From Chordicoccus furentiruminis (lineage in GTDB: Bacteria > Bacillota > Clostridia > Lachnospirales > Lachnospiraceae): a stretch of DNA of 64,000 nt. The notes under the pieces were generated by a model, which did no database searches, was not told the origin of the DNA, and worked only from the letters and a program-made list of their open reading frames with translations. Made by a program: the position numbers and the translations under genes. The stretch spans positions 992,001 to 1,056,000 of the forward strand of contig NZ_CP048829.1 in NCBI RefSeq assembly GCF_019355395.1, written 5' to 3'. Position 1 is the stretch's first letter. Each line of letters begins with the position of its first letter. Below are positions 1-9,079 of the stretch, one piece after another.

Positions 1-742
1 TTTCCCCGATCACGCGAATGCTCTGAATGAGGTCGCGGCACGCGGCGGCTTCCTCATACTGCATCGCCCCGGACGCTTCTTCCATTCGCCGTGTCAGACG
101 GCTGATCTCATCCTTCGTGTTGCCATTGAGAAAGTCAACCGCCTGCTCCACCCGTTTCCTGTAGCTTTCTTCCGGGATATTGCCCTGGCAGGGCGCGTCG
201 CACTGGCCGATGTAATAATTCAGGCAGGGCCGTTCCCGGGCGGGCTGACCGGGCACGATCTGCTTCGAGCAGGAGCGGATGCGGTACAGCCGCCGCACGA
301 GATCGATCATGTCATGCACAGCGCCCGCCGTCGGATACGGGCCGTAGTACTTCGACGCATCCTTCTTCATCCGCCGCGCCATCACGACTCTCGGATACGC
401 TTCGCCCAGCGTCACGCGGATAAACGGATAGCTCTTGTCGTCCTTGAGCATCGTGTTGTACTTCGGCCGGTTCTCCTTAATCAGATTCGACTCGAGCACC
501 AGCGCCTCCAGCTCCGAGTCTGTGACGATATACTCGAAATGATCAATCTGGGACACCATGCGGATCACCTTCGGCGTCTTATTCTTCTGGCTCTGGAAGT
601 ACTGCCGCACCCGGTTCCGGAGGTTCACAGCCTTGCCGACATAGATGATCTCATCCTTCGCGTTGTGCATGATATAGACGCCGGGGGCGGCGGGCAGCTT
701 CTTCAGCTCCTCGCTGATTACAAACGGTTCCTCCTCGCTCAC
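1..742 (-). CDS. uvrC: UvrABC system protein C, N-terminal part (runs off the left edge)
   Basis: UvrC makes the dual incisions around bulky lesions in nucleotide excision repair, working with UvrA and UvrB in the cytoplasm. About 247 N-terminal residues are visible. They hold a GIY-YIG nuclease domain (PGVYIM, then [18 protein letters not shown]), the cysteine cluster that follows it ([17 protein letters not shown]) and the start of the UVR region. I chose the GTG at 742 because GGGAG lies about 9 nt upstream and the GIY motif begins about 20 residues in, as is usual. The rest of the gene, including the second nuclease domain, lies outside the window. It follows ftsH on the same strand, separated by a strong hairpin. 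Confidence 0.93.
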   Translation of the reverse strand, partial: MSEEEPFVISEELKKLPAAPGVYIMHNAKDEIIYVGKAVNLRNRVRQYFQSQKNKTPKVIRMVSQIDHFEYIVTDSELEALVLESNLIKENRPKYNTMLKDDKSYPFIRVTLGEAYPRVVMARRMKKDASKYYGPYPTAGAVHDMIDLVRRLYRIRSCSKQIVPGQPARERPCLNYYIGQCDAPCQGNIPEESYRKRVEQAVDFLNGNTKDEISRLTRRMEEASGAMQYEEAAACRDLIQSIRVIGE

Positions 743-781
743 TGCTTCTCCCTTCTGACGCTTTCACCGTCTGATACGGCT

Positions 782-821
782 TCAGCCCGTCCGCCGCGGT
801 TCCCCGCGGCGGACGGGCTGA
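782..821 (-). terminator. 18-bp perfect hairpin between ftsH and uvrC
   Basis: The arms 782-799 and 804-821 are perfectly complementary around a TTCC loop. In the ftsH direction no clear U-run follows, so this may be a weak intrinsic terminator, a Rho-type end or an mRNA 3'-end stabiliser. Confidence 0.5.
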
Positions 822-850
822 TTCGGTCTCACTGTCATGTCACGGTTCTT

Positions 851-3265
851 TCAGATCTTCCGGATGGAATCCCAGAAATCCTGGTCCTCCGGCTCTCCGT
901 CTTCCCCGGATCCGTTCGCTTCCGCCCTGTTCCCGGGGGCCTCTTCCGTTTCCGGCTCTGGTCCGGACTCATCCCGTTCTTCGGATCGTTCGGCTTCTTC
1001 CTGCGTCCGGCGGCGTTCCTCGACCACCGCCTTCACACTCGCCGCCAGTTCCTCCTCGGTCGAGCGCACGGCGGCTTCCGGAGACTCAGCCGGCTCCTCC
1101 GTCTCTGCGGTCCGTTCCGGCTCCTCGTCCGGCTCTGCGTCCGCATCCTCCGGATCCGGATGATGACCGGTCTCCGGCACCGGCATTTTCTCCTCCGGCC
1201 CTGCCTGATCTTCCGTGCCCGGCTCCGGCACGTCATTCCGCTGCTCTCCCGGAGCGTTTCCTGCGGTCTGCGATTCAGCACGGTTCTCCGGCGCCGGCGC
1301 TTCGTTCACAGCCCCGGCACCGTCACTCTTCTGCCCGGCTTCCGCCGTTTTCTCAGCCTGCTCCGGAGAGCCCGGCTCTCCGCCGTCATCCGCCGGTCCG
1401 TCGGGATCCGGGATTCCCTCGCACTCCCGGTAGATCCGCATGAATTCCTTCCCGGTGATCGTCTCCCTCTCGATGAGGAAGGCGGCGATGCGGTCCATCG
1501 TCTTCCGGTGCGCCCTGAGAAGGGCCAGTGACTGGTCATACGAGCGCTTCAGCAGCGCCATCACCTCGTGGTCGATCTCCGTCGCCGTCTCGTCGCCGCA
1601 GTTCAGCACCGCGCGGCCGTCCAGATACTGGCTTTCCTGAGAGGCGAGCCCCATCAGCCCGAACTTCTCGGACATGCCGTACTGTGTGATCATCGCACGC
1701 GCGATGGCCGTCGCCTGCTCGATGTCGTTGGCGGCACCCGTCGTCACAGTATCGAAGACGATCTCCTCGGCCGCCCGTCCACCCAGCGCCACCACAAGCC
1801 GGGCCTCCAGCTCCTTCTTCGTGCTGAGGAATTTTTCCTCCTCCGGAACCTGCATGACGTAGCCGAGCGCGCCCATCGTGCGGGGAATGATCGTGATTTT
1901 CTGAACCGGCTCCGCGTTTTTCTGAAGAGCCGTGAGCAGCGCGTGCCCCACTTCATGGTACGAGACGATCCGGCGTTCCTCTTTTCCGAGGATCCGGTCC
2001 TTCTTCTCCTTGCCTACGAGTACAATCTCGACCGCGTCCTGCAGATCCTTCTGAGAGACAGCCCTGCGTCCGTTTTTGACCGCGAGAATCGCCGCCTCGT
2101 TGATCATGTTGGCAAGATCGGAACCGACGGCGCCGCCTGTGGCCAGCGCGATGGCGTCGAGATCCACCGTGTCGTCCATCGCCACATCCTTCGCGTGCAC
2201 CTTGAGAATCGCGACGCGGCCTTTGAGATCCGGCCGGTCCACAATAATCCGCCGGTCGAAGCGGCCCGGACGAAGCAGCGCGGGATCCAGCACCTCCGGC
2301 CGGTTCGTCGCCGCCAGAATCAGAAGTCCCTTCGAGGAGTCAAATCCGTCCATTTCCGCGAGGAGCTGATTCAGCGTCTGCTCCCGCTCGTCATTTCCGC
2401 CGAACCGGCCGCTGTCTCTCGTCTTGCCGATGGCGTCAATCTCATCGATGAAGATGATGCAGGGGGCGTTCTTCTTCGCCTCCTCAAAAAGATCACGGAC
2501 CCGGCTCGCTCCGACGCCGACAAACATCTCGACAAATTCGGAGCCGGACAGCGAGAAAAACGGAACGTTCGCCTCCCCGGCAACCGCTTTCGCCAGCAGG
2601 GTTTTGCCGGTGCCCGGAGGGCCGACCAGAAGCGCGCCCTTCGGCAGCTTCGCGCCGATCTCCACGTAGCGGCCCGGATTGTGCAGGAAGTCCACCACTT
2701 CCTGAAGGCTCTCCTTCGCTTCATCCTCGCCGGCCACGTCCTTGAACGTCACGCCGGTGTTCTTTTGAACATAGGATTTGGCCCTGCTTTTTCCGATGTT
2801 CATCATCCCGCCGCCGCGGTTCATGCGCCCCATCAGAATATTCATGAGCACGAGGAAGAAGATGAACGGGATCAGGAAGCTGAGCAGTGTTTCCAGCACT
2901 CCCATCGCAACGCTGTTCGCCTTCTTTTCAAAGGTGACGCCCGCCTTCTCCAGCCGGGTCGTCAGCGCGGTGACATCCTCCGTCCTCGTCGTGTAGTACT
3001 TCACAATCACAGGTGATCCGGAGGCAGATTTCGGCGTGATATCAATGGTGTCCGTGTTGATCACGACCTTCCTGACCTCGCCGCTGTCCAGCATCCTGAT
3101 AAACTCGTCATACGAGATCTTTCTCGACGACGAATCGGCGAACAGCCCGGAAAACAGGCTCATACAGAGCATGCTGACGAGGATGCATACCAGAAGGATC
3201 AGAAGAGACTGTCTGTTGTTCCGGTTGCCGCCCCCGCGAGGCTGCTGGTTATTCTGATTGTCCAT
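851..3265 (-). CDS. ftsH: ATP-dependent zinc metalloprotease FtsH with long acidic C-terminal tail
   Basis: FtsH is a membrane-anchored AAA+ protease that degrades misfolded and regulatory membrane or cytosolic proteins. Two transmembrane segments (about 20-42 and 121-144) flank an extracytoplasmic domain. The AAA module has Walker A GPPGTGKT (215-222), Walker B IIFIDEID (270-277) and an intact second region of homology. The zinc site is HEVGH at 437-441. The canonical fold ends near residue 617. The remaining ~187 residues are Glu/Pro/Ala-rich and look disordered, making the protein 804 aa against a usual 600-660. The start has AAGGAGAG just upstream. The gene lies 59 nt downstream of a solute-binding protein gene, and uvrC follows it. 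Confidence 0.97.
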   Translation of the reverse strand: MDNQNNQQPRGGGNRNNRQSLLILLVCILVSMLCMSLFSGLFADSSSRKISYDEFIRMLDSGEVRKVVINTDTIDITPKSASGSPVIVKYYTTRTEDVTALTTRLEKAGVTFEKKANSVAMGVLETLLSFLIPFIFFLVLMNILMGRMNRGGGMMNIGKSRAKSYVQKNTGVTFKDVAGEDEAKESLQEVVDFLHNPGRYVEIGAKLPKGALLVGPPGTGKTLLAKAVAGEANVPFFSLSGSEFVEMFVGVGASRVRDLFEEAKKNAPCIIFIDEIDAIGKTRDSGRFGGNDEREQTLNQLLAEMDGFDSSKGLLILAATNRPEVLDPALLRPGRFDRRIIVDRPDLKGRVAILKVHAKDVAMDDTVDLDAIALATGGAVGSDLANMINEAAILAVKNGRRAVSQKDLQDAVEIVLVGKEKKDRILGKEERRIVSYHEVGHALLTALQKNAEPVQKITIIPRTMGALGYVMQVPEEEKFLSTKKELEARLVVALGGRAAEEIVFDTVTTGAANDIEQATAIARAMITQYGMSEKFGLMGLASQESQYLDGRAVLNCGDETATEIDHEVMALLKRSYDQSLALLRAHRKTMDRIAAFLIERETITGKEFMRIYRECEGIPDPDGPADDGGEPGSPEQAEKTAEAGQKSDGAGAVNEAPAPENRAESQTAGNAPGEQRNDVPEPGTEDQAGPEEKMPVPETGHHPDPEDADAEPDEEPERTAETEEPAESPEAAVRSTEEELAASVKAVVEERRRTQEEAERSEERDESGPEPETEEAPGNRAEANGSGEDGEPEDQDFWDSIRKI

Positions 3266-3324
3266 AACTCTCCTTTGCTTCTCCGGGCCCCGGAGTCATC
3301 ATCCCGCCGGTTCCGTTTCCTGGA

Positions 3325-4803
3325 TCATGTCAGCAGATCCGGATAACGTGTCAGCGCCGCCGCGTAGAAATTTCCGAGGGCCGACTGTTCGTCCGTCTCC
3401 CCCTTAAAGTACGGAAGGTAGGAAGCCTCCAGAATCTGCTTCAGCCCGTCGTCATAGTCTGTCCTGTGCTCGACGCTGACCTTTCCGGCCGCCCTCAGCC
3501 AGATACCGAACGGGTTCTCGCCTCCGAGAACCGCGTTTGTCAGCGTCCGGTCCGAGGCGGCCTGCTCCATCACGCTCCGGTTGTTGACCGCGATTCCGGT
3601 CCGGGTCAGCATATCCATCATGCTTTCCTCACCGGTTGTCAGCGTCTGCATCACCCGTTTCGTCAGTTCTTTGTTGTCGCTCCCTGCGGCTGCGCACAGC
3701 CATGAGGCGCCGTCGAGACAGCTGCCCGGACCGCCGGTTACCGCCCAGTCGCCGGCCTTTCCGCTGTCCGTTCCGGCAAGTGTTGTACGGATCTCCGCCG
3801 GCGTCAGACAGAATCCGAAGACCCTGCTGTTCTTCGCCATATCGGCGACCCACTCCTCCGAGCCCCGTTCCGTCCCGTGCACATATCCCGTCTCCGCATC
3901 AGATCGGGTTCTGCGGATCCATTCCACAACCGCGTCATCAAAACGGAGGGCATTTTCCTCATCCACCCACGGGGCGGACGCTTCCGCTGCACAGATGTCA
4001 TAAAATTCCATCCATGAGGAATACATCTGATATCCCGACGTCTTCATTTTAGCCGCCGTCTGCTCAAAGGCATCCCAGTTCTGCACAGCGGCCCCGACTC
4101 TGGAGGGATCGTCCGTACCGAGCACCTCCTTCGCGATGGAACGTCGGTAAACCCAGGCGCACACCGGCAGCTCATACGTCACGGCTCTCTGCTCTCCGTC
4201 CGCCCCCTTTGCCAGCGTGCGAAGCGGCTCGAACTGGCTGACGAGATCGCTCTCCGACAAACCGATTTCCCCGGCCGTCATCGCGACCTCCTGATCGCCC
4301 TGACAGTACTTGGGCAGCAAATTCGTTCCGACCGTGAACAGGTCGATCCGGTCCTCCGCGTTCAGCTCGTCTACGCGGCTCAGTTCTTGGTCGAGATACG
4401 CCTGATATTCCTCATCAGGCGCATTCAGGACCGTCCAGTCGATCTCAATCTCCCCGATGGCTCCCTTGAGTCTCGTGACTCGCGAGGCTTTTTCTCTGAC
4501 TTTTTCCCCTCCGTCCTTATATCCGGCGATCTGAGCGCCGAACCGTTCCGGAAGCGTCATGTCCTGACAGACAATCCGGTAATGCGAGCCCTGAGGATGG
4601 AGAACCTCCGTCAGATCCGGCACGCCGGGAGGCGCCTCCGCCTCCGAATCGACTGAGGCGGAATCGGCTGCATCCAGTCCCTCTTTCCGGGAAACAGCCG
4701 TCCAGTCCGCTGCAGAGGCGCGGGCCGGGGAAGGGAAGAGCGCCGCAGCGCAAACCGCAAGAAACAGGGCTGATCCGGTGCACAGCATATGTCTTCCAGT
4801 CAA
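3325..4803 (-). CDS. extracellular solute-binding protein (sugar ABC-type, family 1-like)
   Basis: This is a predicted secreted substrate-binding protein of about 492 aa. An N-terminal signal peptide (CTGSALFLAVCAAALFPSPARA) precedes a two-lobed solute-binding fold. Typical family features include a central Asp/Glu-rich hinge region, YELPVCAWVYRR, the WDAFEQTAAKMK segment and a C-terminal AAGKVSVEHR stretch. I see no lipobox cysteine at the cleavage site. The TTG at 4803 is preferred: GGGAGG lies 7 nt upstream, and a promoter (TTGAGT, 17 nt, CATAAT) at 4841-4869 rules out more upstream starts. No permease or ATPase gene lies nearby, so the partner and ligand are unknown. It is co-directional with ftsH. 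Confidence 0.72.
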   Translation of the reverse strand: MTGRHMLCTGSALFLAVCAAALFPSPARASAADWTAVSRKEGLDAADSASVDSEAEAPPGVPDLTEVLHPQGSHYRIVCQDMTLPERFGAQIAGYKDGGEKVREKASRVTRLKGAIGEIEIDWTVLNAPDEEYQAYLDQELSRVDELNAEDRIDLFTVGTNLLPKYCQGDQEVAMTAGEIGLSESDLVSQFEPLRTLAKGADGEQRAVTYELPVCAWVYRRSIAKEVLGTDDPSRVGAAVQNWDAFEQTAAKMKTSGYQMYSSWMEFYDICAAEASAPWVDEENALRFDDAVVEWIRRTRSDAETGYVHGTERGSEEWVADMAKNSRVFGFCLTPAEIRTTLAGTDSGKAGDWAVTGGPGSCLDGASWLCAAAGSDNKELTKRVMQTLTTGEESMMDMLTRTGIAVNNRSVMEQAASDRTLTNAVLGGENPFGIWLRAAGKVSVEHRTDYDDGLKQILEASYLPYFKGETDEQSALGNFYAAALTRYPDLLT

Positions 4804-4840
4804 GCAAACGCCTCCCTTCCCATCCGCATAAATCGAATCC

Positions 4841-4869
4841 ATTATGACACGGAGAGCCGGAAAACTCAA
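4841..4869 (-). promoter_or_regulatory. sigma-A-type promoter for the solute-binding protein gene
   Basis: On the minus strand, -35 TTGAGT (4864-4869) and -10 CATAAT (4841-4846) are separated by 17 nt. It lies about 40 nt upstream of the chosen TTG start. It probably also serves ftsH, since no other promoter is evident in the 59-nt gap. Confidence 0.6.
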
Positions 4870-4904
4870 CCGCGGTCGGACACACCGGGTGTCCCGGGAA
4901 CTGC

Positions 4905-4932
4905 AAAAGGGCCGGCACTGCGTGCCGACCCT
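4905..4932 (-). terminator. intrinsic terminator after rplQ
   Basis: An 11-bp stem (4908-4918 with 4922-4932, one G-U pair) with a 3-nt loop is followed on the minus strand by CCCTTTTGC. It marks the end of the ribosomal super-operon. Confidence 0.8.
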
Positions 4933-4956
4933 CCGTTTCGTTATGCTTTTTCCGAT

Positions 4957-5493
4957 TTATACCAGCTCGAGCAGAACCTTCATCGCGCCGTCTCCGGGAC
5001 GCTGGGCGATCTTCACGATTCTCGTGTAGCCGCCGTTGCGCTTCTCGTACTTCGGAGCGATCTCGTCAAACATCTTCTGGGCGAGATCAATCTTCTTCGT
5101 GCCTTTCTTGCGGCCTTTGCCCGCGGTCGGAACCTCAACGACCGGATAGAACACCCGGTTCATCTTCCGTCTTGCGTGCAGTCTGGACGGAGCGTCCTTC
5201 TTGATTTCCTTCTGCTCCTCGAGGTAGACGGTGACCTTTCTGCCGTCCTTCTCTTCCTTCACCCGCTTGCCCTCCGCGTCCTTCTGCGGAACCTTCGCGG
5301 TGACCGTCACGGTTTCGAAATTGTCCTTCTCCCTGACAGCGAGTGCGATCAGCCCTTCCGCGATCCTCGAAACTTCCTTCGCCTTGGACTCGGTGGTGAC
5401 GATTTTTCCGTGATAGATCAGGCTTGTGACCTGGCTGCGAAGAAGCGCCTTTCTCTGAGCGGTTGTTCTGCTGAGTTTTCTGTAACCTGACAT
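4957..5493 (-). CDS. rplQ: 50S ribosomal protein bL17, with insertion
   Basis: bL17 sits on the 50S subunit near the tunnel exit. The N-terminus ([20 protein letters not shown]) and the C-terminal [18 protein letters not shown] block are unmistakable. The ATG at 5493 is chosen over an upstream in-frame start because AGGAGGAT lies about 9 nt before it and the family starts here. At 178 aa it is about 50-60 residues longer than the usual ~115-130. The extra residues form a charged block after [14 protein letters not shown], containing [20 protein letters not shown], as in other Lachnospiraceae-type L17. It is the last gene of the cluster and is followed by a terminator. Confidence 0.97.
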   Translation of the reverse strand: MSGYRKLSRTTAQRKALLRSQVTSLIYHGKIVTTESKAKEVSRIAEGLIALAVREKDNFETVTVTAKVPQKDAEGKRVKEEKDGRKVTVYLEEQKEIKKDAPSRLHARRKMNRVFYPVVEVPTAGKGRKKGTKKIDLAQKMFDEIAPKYEKRNGGYTRIVKIAQRPGDGAMKVLLELV

Positions 5494-5619
5494 GTTTCTT
5501 ATCCTCCTCATGCGGCGCGCGGCGCCATGCTCTTCGGTCTTACTGACGCCGCGTGAAAAGCCGTGATTGTTCCGATATCGCACCGGCGGTCATCCGGCGC
5601 GCATCTGCTGATATCATTC

Positions 5620-5640
5620 GCCTGAGCGGGCCGCTCAGGC
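5620..5640 (-). other. 10-bp hairpin spanning the rpoA stop codon
   Basis: The arms 5620-5629 and 5631-5640 are perfectly complementary with a single base between them, and the rpoA TGA lies inside. In the 141-nt rpoA-rplQ gap it may act as an mRNA processing or stability element. There is no U-run, so a full terminator is unlikely. Confidence 0.4.
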
Positions 5641-6597
5641 CTCCTCGCTCTCCCGGAGGGAAAGCCCGAGCTCCTTGAGCTTGGCGAGAACCTCCTCAAG
5701 GGACTTCCGTCCGAGATTTCGAACCTTCATCATATCCTCCGGCGTCCGGCTGCAAAGCTCTTCCACCGTGTTGATGCCGGCTCTCTTGAGGCAGTTGTAG
5801 GAACGGACGGAAAGCTCAAGCTCATCGATATTCATCTCGAGAGCCTTCTCCTTCTCGTCGTTCTCCTTCTCACTCATGATCTCCGCGGTTCTGGCCGTAT
5901 CCGTCAGATCGATGAACAGCTTGAGATGCTCGCTGAGCACCTTCGCCGCCAGACTGACCGCCTCCTCGGGGCTGAGCGTACCGCGTGTCCAGACATCAAG
6001 GGTCAGCTTGTCGAAATCGGTCTGCTGGCCGACACGCGTATTCTCCACATTCATGTTCACGCGGTCGATCGGCGTGTAGATCGCATCCACGGCGATCTCT
6101 CCGATCGGCTGGTCGCTCTTCTTGCCCTTGTCAGCGCTGACGTAGCCCCGGCCCTTCGTGATCGTCATTTCCATATTCAGCTTGCTGTTCGGACCGCCGT
6201 CCAGCGTCGCGATCACCTGATCCGGGTTCATGATTTCGATGTCAGAATCGACCTGAATGTCGGACGCTCTGACCACGCCTTCGCCCTCATACTCAATGTA
6301 GGCTGTCTTCGGCTCATCCGTCTCGGACGTATTCCGGATCGCAAGCGATTTGAGATTCATGATAATCTCGGACACGTCTTCCTTAACGCCAGGGATCGGA
6401 CTGAATTCATGAAGCACACCGTCGATCTTCACCCGGCTGACAGCCGCACCCGGGAGCGAGGAGAGCATGATTCTGCGAAGCGAATTGCCAAGCGTCGTGC
6501 CGTAGCCGCGCTCAAGCGGCTCCACGACGAACCGGCCGAAACGCTTGTCGGGTGACAGCTCCTCGATCGTAATCTTCGGTTTATTAAAATCGAACAC
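5635..6597 (-). CDS. rpoA: DNA-directed RNA polymerase subunit alpha
   Basis: The alpha subunit dimerises to nucleate RNA polymerase assembly and contacts UP elements and activators. The N-terminal domain (about 1-230) shows [21 protein letters not shown] Glu/Lys-rich linker ([13 protein letters not shown]) leads to the C-terminal DNA-binding domain with [17 protein letters not shown] and [20 protein letters not shown]. The length of 320 aa is normal. AAGGAGG precedes the ATG. It lies between rpsD and rplQ as in the standard alpha operon. Confidence 0.99.
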   Translation of the reverse strand: MFDFNKPKITIEELSPDKRFGRFVVEPLERGYGTTLGNSLRRIMLSSLPGAAVSRVKIDGVLHEFSPIPGVKEDVSEIIMNLKSLAIRNTSETDEPKTAYIEYEGEGVVRASDIQVDSDIEIMNPDQVIATLDGGPNSKLNMEMTITKGRGYVSADKGKKSDQPIGEIAVDAIYTPIDRVNMNVENTRVGQQTDFDKLTLDVWTRGTLSPEEAVSLAAKVLSEHLKLFIDLTDTARTAEIMSEKENDEKEKALEMNIDELELSVRSYNCLKRAGINTVEELCSRTPEDMMKVRNLGRKSLEEVLAKLKELGLSLRESEEA

Positions 6598-6715
6598 TTG
6601 AATCCCTCCTTAAGGATAATAAGTGACTTTTGAAGGGTGCCAGAAATGACAGACAACAGGCGGCCGGAACCGTTTCCCGAAAATCGGGACACGGCGGTCC
6701 GGCTGCCCGGTTCGA

Positions 6716-7318
6716 TTACTTGGAATACAGCTCGACGATGCGCATCTCATCAACCGGCACATCGATGACTTCTCTGGTCGGCGCGTCCTTGACCGTACCT
6801 TCCAGCTTCTCCGGATCCGCCTCGAGCCAGTCCGGAACCGCTCTGCCGGATGTAGCCGCCAGAATGCCGTTCTCAGCTCTGTAGCGCGGAGAGGATTTCT
6901 TGCTCTCCTTGATCTCGACCTTGTCGCCGGCCTTCACCTGATAGGACGGAATGTTGACAAGCTTTCCGTTGACCAGCACATGTCTGTGGTCGACGATCTG
7001 ACGTGCCTCTCTTCTCGTTCTCGCGAAGCCGAGACGGAAGATCACGTTGTCGAGGCGCATCTCCAGAAGACGCATCAGGTTCTCGCCGGTCATGCCTTCC
7101 ATCCGGTCCGCCTTCTCGTAATAGTTGCGGAACGGCTTCTCAAGCACGCCGTAGATGAACTTCGCCTTCTGCTTCTCACGAAGCTGGACGCCGTATTCAG
7201 AGACCTTTCTGCTGGATCTCTTCAGTTCTCTGTTGGATTTCTTATCGATACCGAGATATGTCGGCTCAAGTCCGAGTGATCTGCATCTCTTGAGGACAGG
7301 TGTTCTGTTAACTGCCAT
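6716..7318 (-). CDS. rpsD: 30S ribosomal protein uS4
   Basis: uS4 nucleates 16S rRNA folding on the 30S body. The S4 RNA-binding domain is clear in the middle of the protein (MRLDNVIFRLGFARTRREAR, then VDHRHVLVNGKLVNIPS). The N-terminus MAVNRTPVLKRCRSLG has a single Cys, so this is the zinc-free form. Its 200 aa is usual. In several bacteria S4 represses its own operon by binding the leader. A 122-nt gap upstream contains a small CGCCGG/CCGGCG hairpin, but nothing shows this to be an S4 site. Confidence 0.98.
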   Translation of the reverse strand: MAVNRTPVLKRCRSLGLEPTYLGIDKKSNRELKRSSRKVSEYGVQLREKQKAKFIYGVLEKPFRNYYEKADRMEGMTGENLMRLLEMRLDNVIFRLGFARTRREARQIVDHRHVLVNGKLVNIPSYQVKAGDKVEIKESKKSSPRYRAENGILAATSGRAVPDWLEADPEKLEGTVKDAPTREVIDVPVDEMRIVELYSK

Positions 7319-7440
7319 CTTATTTATGGACCTCCTAAATTCGTACCTGCGGTTATTTCCATCTGCGGGTCCGCCGGCTCACCGGCGTCCCGGTCCGTGT
7401 CCGAACGGTTTCAAGCGCTGTCATGGAAGACAGCCGGGAA

Positions 7441-7845
7441 TCAGACGCGTCTCCTCTTCGGCGGGCGGCAGCCGTTGTGCGGCACCGGTGTGCAATCCTC
7501 AATGGAGAGAACCTGCAGTCCGGCCGCGGAAAGCGCACGGATCGCTGCTTCTCTTCCTGAACCCGGTCCCTTGACGAAAACATCAACCGTCTTCAGACCG
7601 TGAACCAGCGCTGCCTTCGTCGCTGTCTCAGCCGCCATCTGCGCTGCGTAGGGAGTAGATTTCCTTGAACCGCGGAAGCCCAGGCCGCCTGCGGAAGCCC
7701 AGGAGAGTGCATTTCCCTGCGCATCCGTCAGTGTCACGATCGTATTATTGAAGGATGACTGAATATGAGCCTGTCCATGTTCAACGTTTTTTCTGACACG
7801 GCGCTTGCTTGCCGCCGTCTTCTTCGTATTCTTGTTAGCTGCCAT
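7441..7845 (-). CDS. rpsK: 30S ribosomal protein uS11
   Basis: uS11 lies on the 30S platform near the mRNA exit and the E site. The segment [20 protein letters not shown], the Gly-rich [16 protein letters not shown] and the basic C-terminus [13 protein letters not shown] are family hallmarks. Its 134 aa is slightly long at the N-terminus, where a lysine/arginine-rich extension ([17 protein letters not shown]) occurs as in other Firmicutes. It is followed by rpsD after 122 nt and preceded by rpsM after 52 nt. Confidence 0.98.
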   Translation of the reverse strand: MAANKNTKKTAASKRRVRKNVEHGQAHIQSSFNNTIVTLTDAQGNALSWASAGGLGFRGSRKSTPYAAQMAAETATKAALVHGLKTVDVFVKGPGSGREAAIRALSAAGLQVLSIEDCTPVPHNGCRPPKRRRV

Positions 7846-7897
7846 AAAAACTAACCTACTTTCCTTTCTGGAATCCCGATTCTATCGAATGAATAAT

Positions 7898-8266
7898 TTA
7901 CTTCTTCTTGTTCGCAACCGTACGCCTCGGTCCTTTGCGCGTACGGGCGTTGTTCTTTGTGTTCTGGCCGCGGACCGGCAGACCTTTTCTGTGACGGATG
8001 CCTCTGTAGCATCCGATTTCCTGCAGACGCTTGATATTCATCGCCACTTCACGGCGGAGATCACCTTCGACCGTGCAGGTTCTGTCCATCACGTCCTTGA
8101 TCTTGCCGACTTCCTCATCGGTCAGATCACGGACTCGCGTATCCGGATTGACACCGGCTTCCGCAAGAATCTTGTTGGATGTGGTGCGGCCGATTCCATA
8201 AATATAGGTCAGTCCGATCTCCACACGCTTGTCTCTCGGTAAATCCACTCCAGCTAAACGAGCCAT
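7898..8266 (-). CDS. rpsM: 30S ribosomal protein uS13
   Basis: uS13 sits at the 30S head and contacts the 50S subunit and P-site tRNA. It starts [20 protein letters not shown], has the helix-two-turn-helix region ([19 protein letters not shown]) and ends in the basic tail [21 protein letters not shown]. The ATG at 8266 has AAGGAGGAAACAC immediately upstream, which fixes the start. An upstream in-frame extension has no family similarity. Its 122 aa is standard. It follows a ~310-nt non-coding region. Confidence 0.98.
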   Translation of the reverse strand: MARLAGVDLPRDKRVEIGLTYIYGIGRTTSNKILAEAGVNPDTRVRDLTDEEVGKIKDVMDRTCTVEGDLRREVAMNIKRLQEIGCYRGIRHRKGLPVRGQNTKNNARTRKGPRRTVANKKK

Positions 8267-8576
8267 TGTGTTTCCTCCTTGCAATATACCTGATGATGTA
8301 GTGATACCCCTTGCGGGTGTCCTAATTGGGGTTCCGGGGATATCGGAACCCAGCCGTGACTGATGCTCATCATTTCGACAGCTTCCGGGAAATGCAGACG
8401 TCCGCCGTCCCGTCACGGCCTTTCCGGTGAAATGACGCACCGGTATTAAGCACTATATATCGGCCAAAAGCCGTCATCCGAAGGAGACGCCCATTTCGCT
8501 GATCTATAGTCAACAGCCTGAGCAGCCGCGCTCGCAGACTGTTATGCGCTTAAATAATGAAGATATACGACAGGCA
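8267..8576 (-). promoter_or_regulatory. 310-nt non-coding leader between rpmJ and rpsM
   Basis: I see no gene here. On the minus strand the region can form several hairpins: CCGGTG/CACCGG (8424-8443), GGGTTCCG/CGGAACCC (8329-8351) and a GCAA-capped stem close to the rpsM ribosome binding site. A weak promoter (TTCGGA, 17 nt, TATATA) may lie around 8450-8480. A ribosomal-protein autoregulatory leader is plausible but not shown. Confidence 0.4.
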
Positions 8577-8690
8577 TCAGCCCTGTCTCTGTTTGTGCTT
8601 CGGATTCTCGCAGATAATGCGGATCGATCCCTTTCTCTTGATTACCTTGCACTTCTCGCACATCGGCTTTACTGAAGATCTGACCTTCAT
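8577..8690 (-). CDS. rpmJ: 50S ribosomal protein bL36
   Basis: bL36 is a 37-residue zinc-ribbon protein of the large subunit. The start [16 protein letters not shown] and end [11 protein letters not shown] are diagnostic. The zinc ligands C-x2-C ... C-x4-H are all present, so it is the zinc-binding (C+) form. AAAGGAGG sits about 5 nt before the ATG. It lies downstream of infA and has its own promoter candidate at 8746-8774. Confidence 0.97.
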   Translation of the reverse strand: MKVRSSVKPMCEKCKVIKRKGSIRIICENPKHKQRQG

Positions 8691-8726
8691 GACGAACCTC
8701 CTTTTCTGTTTTTTCGCGCACGAATA

Positions 8727-8765
8727 CCCAAAAAGCGCGATATATATAATATCACGCTTTTTGGG
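8727..8765. repeat. 39-nt inverted repeat overlapping the rpmJ promoter
   Basis: The outer arms 8727-8737 and 8755-8765 are perfectly complementary over 11 bp, ending in AAAAAGCG and CGCTTTTT. The inner arms GATAT and ATATC continue the pairing across one G-U pair, leaving a 5-nt loop. The A-run and T-run at the ends fit a bidirectional intrinsic terminator, while the -10 hexamer lies at its centre. Confidence 0.65.
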
Positions 8766-8774
8766 CAGATGCAA
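8746..8774 (-). promoter_or_regulatory. internal promoter upstream of rpmJ
   Basis: -35 TTGCAT (8769-8774) and -10 TATTAT (8746-8751) are separated by 17 nt. It lies about 55 nt upstream of the rpmJ ATG, inside the large inverted repeat. It would restart transcription for rpmJ through rplQ. Confidence 0.55.
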
Positions 8775-8832
8775 TCCGTTTTTTCATTTAAATCAGAACC
8801 CGGCGCCGTACATAACCGGGATATCCGGTCCC

Positions 8833-9051
8833 TTACTTGTCTCTCCAGATGATCCGGCCCTTGTCGAGATCATACGGCGAGAGCTCGATCGTGACCTTGT
8901 CCCCCGGAAGGATCCTGATGAAATTCATTCTCAGCTTCCCGCTGATATGAGCCAGCACGACATGCTTGTTCTCCAGCTCTACCCGGAACATGGCGTTTGG
9001 CAGCTTTTCCAGCACTCTGCCCTCGACTTCGATCGCATCGGACTTTGCCAT
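8833..9051 (-). CDS. infA: translation initiation factor IF-1
   Basis: IF-1 binds the 30S A site during initiation. It is a single OB-fold of 72 aa with [40 protein letters not shown] and the C-terminal [14 protein letters not shown]. The ATG at 9051 has GAGGAGGAG about 9 nt upstream. A longer in-frame start would overlap map and adds residues foreign to the family. The KOW-domain gene often found between map and infA in Clostridia is missing here. The map stop lies 29 nt upstream of infA. Confidence 0.98.
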   Translation of the reverse strand: MAKSDAIEVEGRVLEKLPNAMFRVELENKHVVLAHISGKLRMNFIRILPGDKVTIELSPYDLDKGRIIWRDK

Positions 9052-9079
9052 TTGCTTGTACTCCTCCTCGTTTAATCGT

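Noticed and set aside
4804-4869. Upstream ATG start for the solute-binding protein
   Set aside because: It coincides with the promoter -35. The downstream TTG has a good Shine-Dalgarno and puts the signal peptide at the N-terminus.
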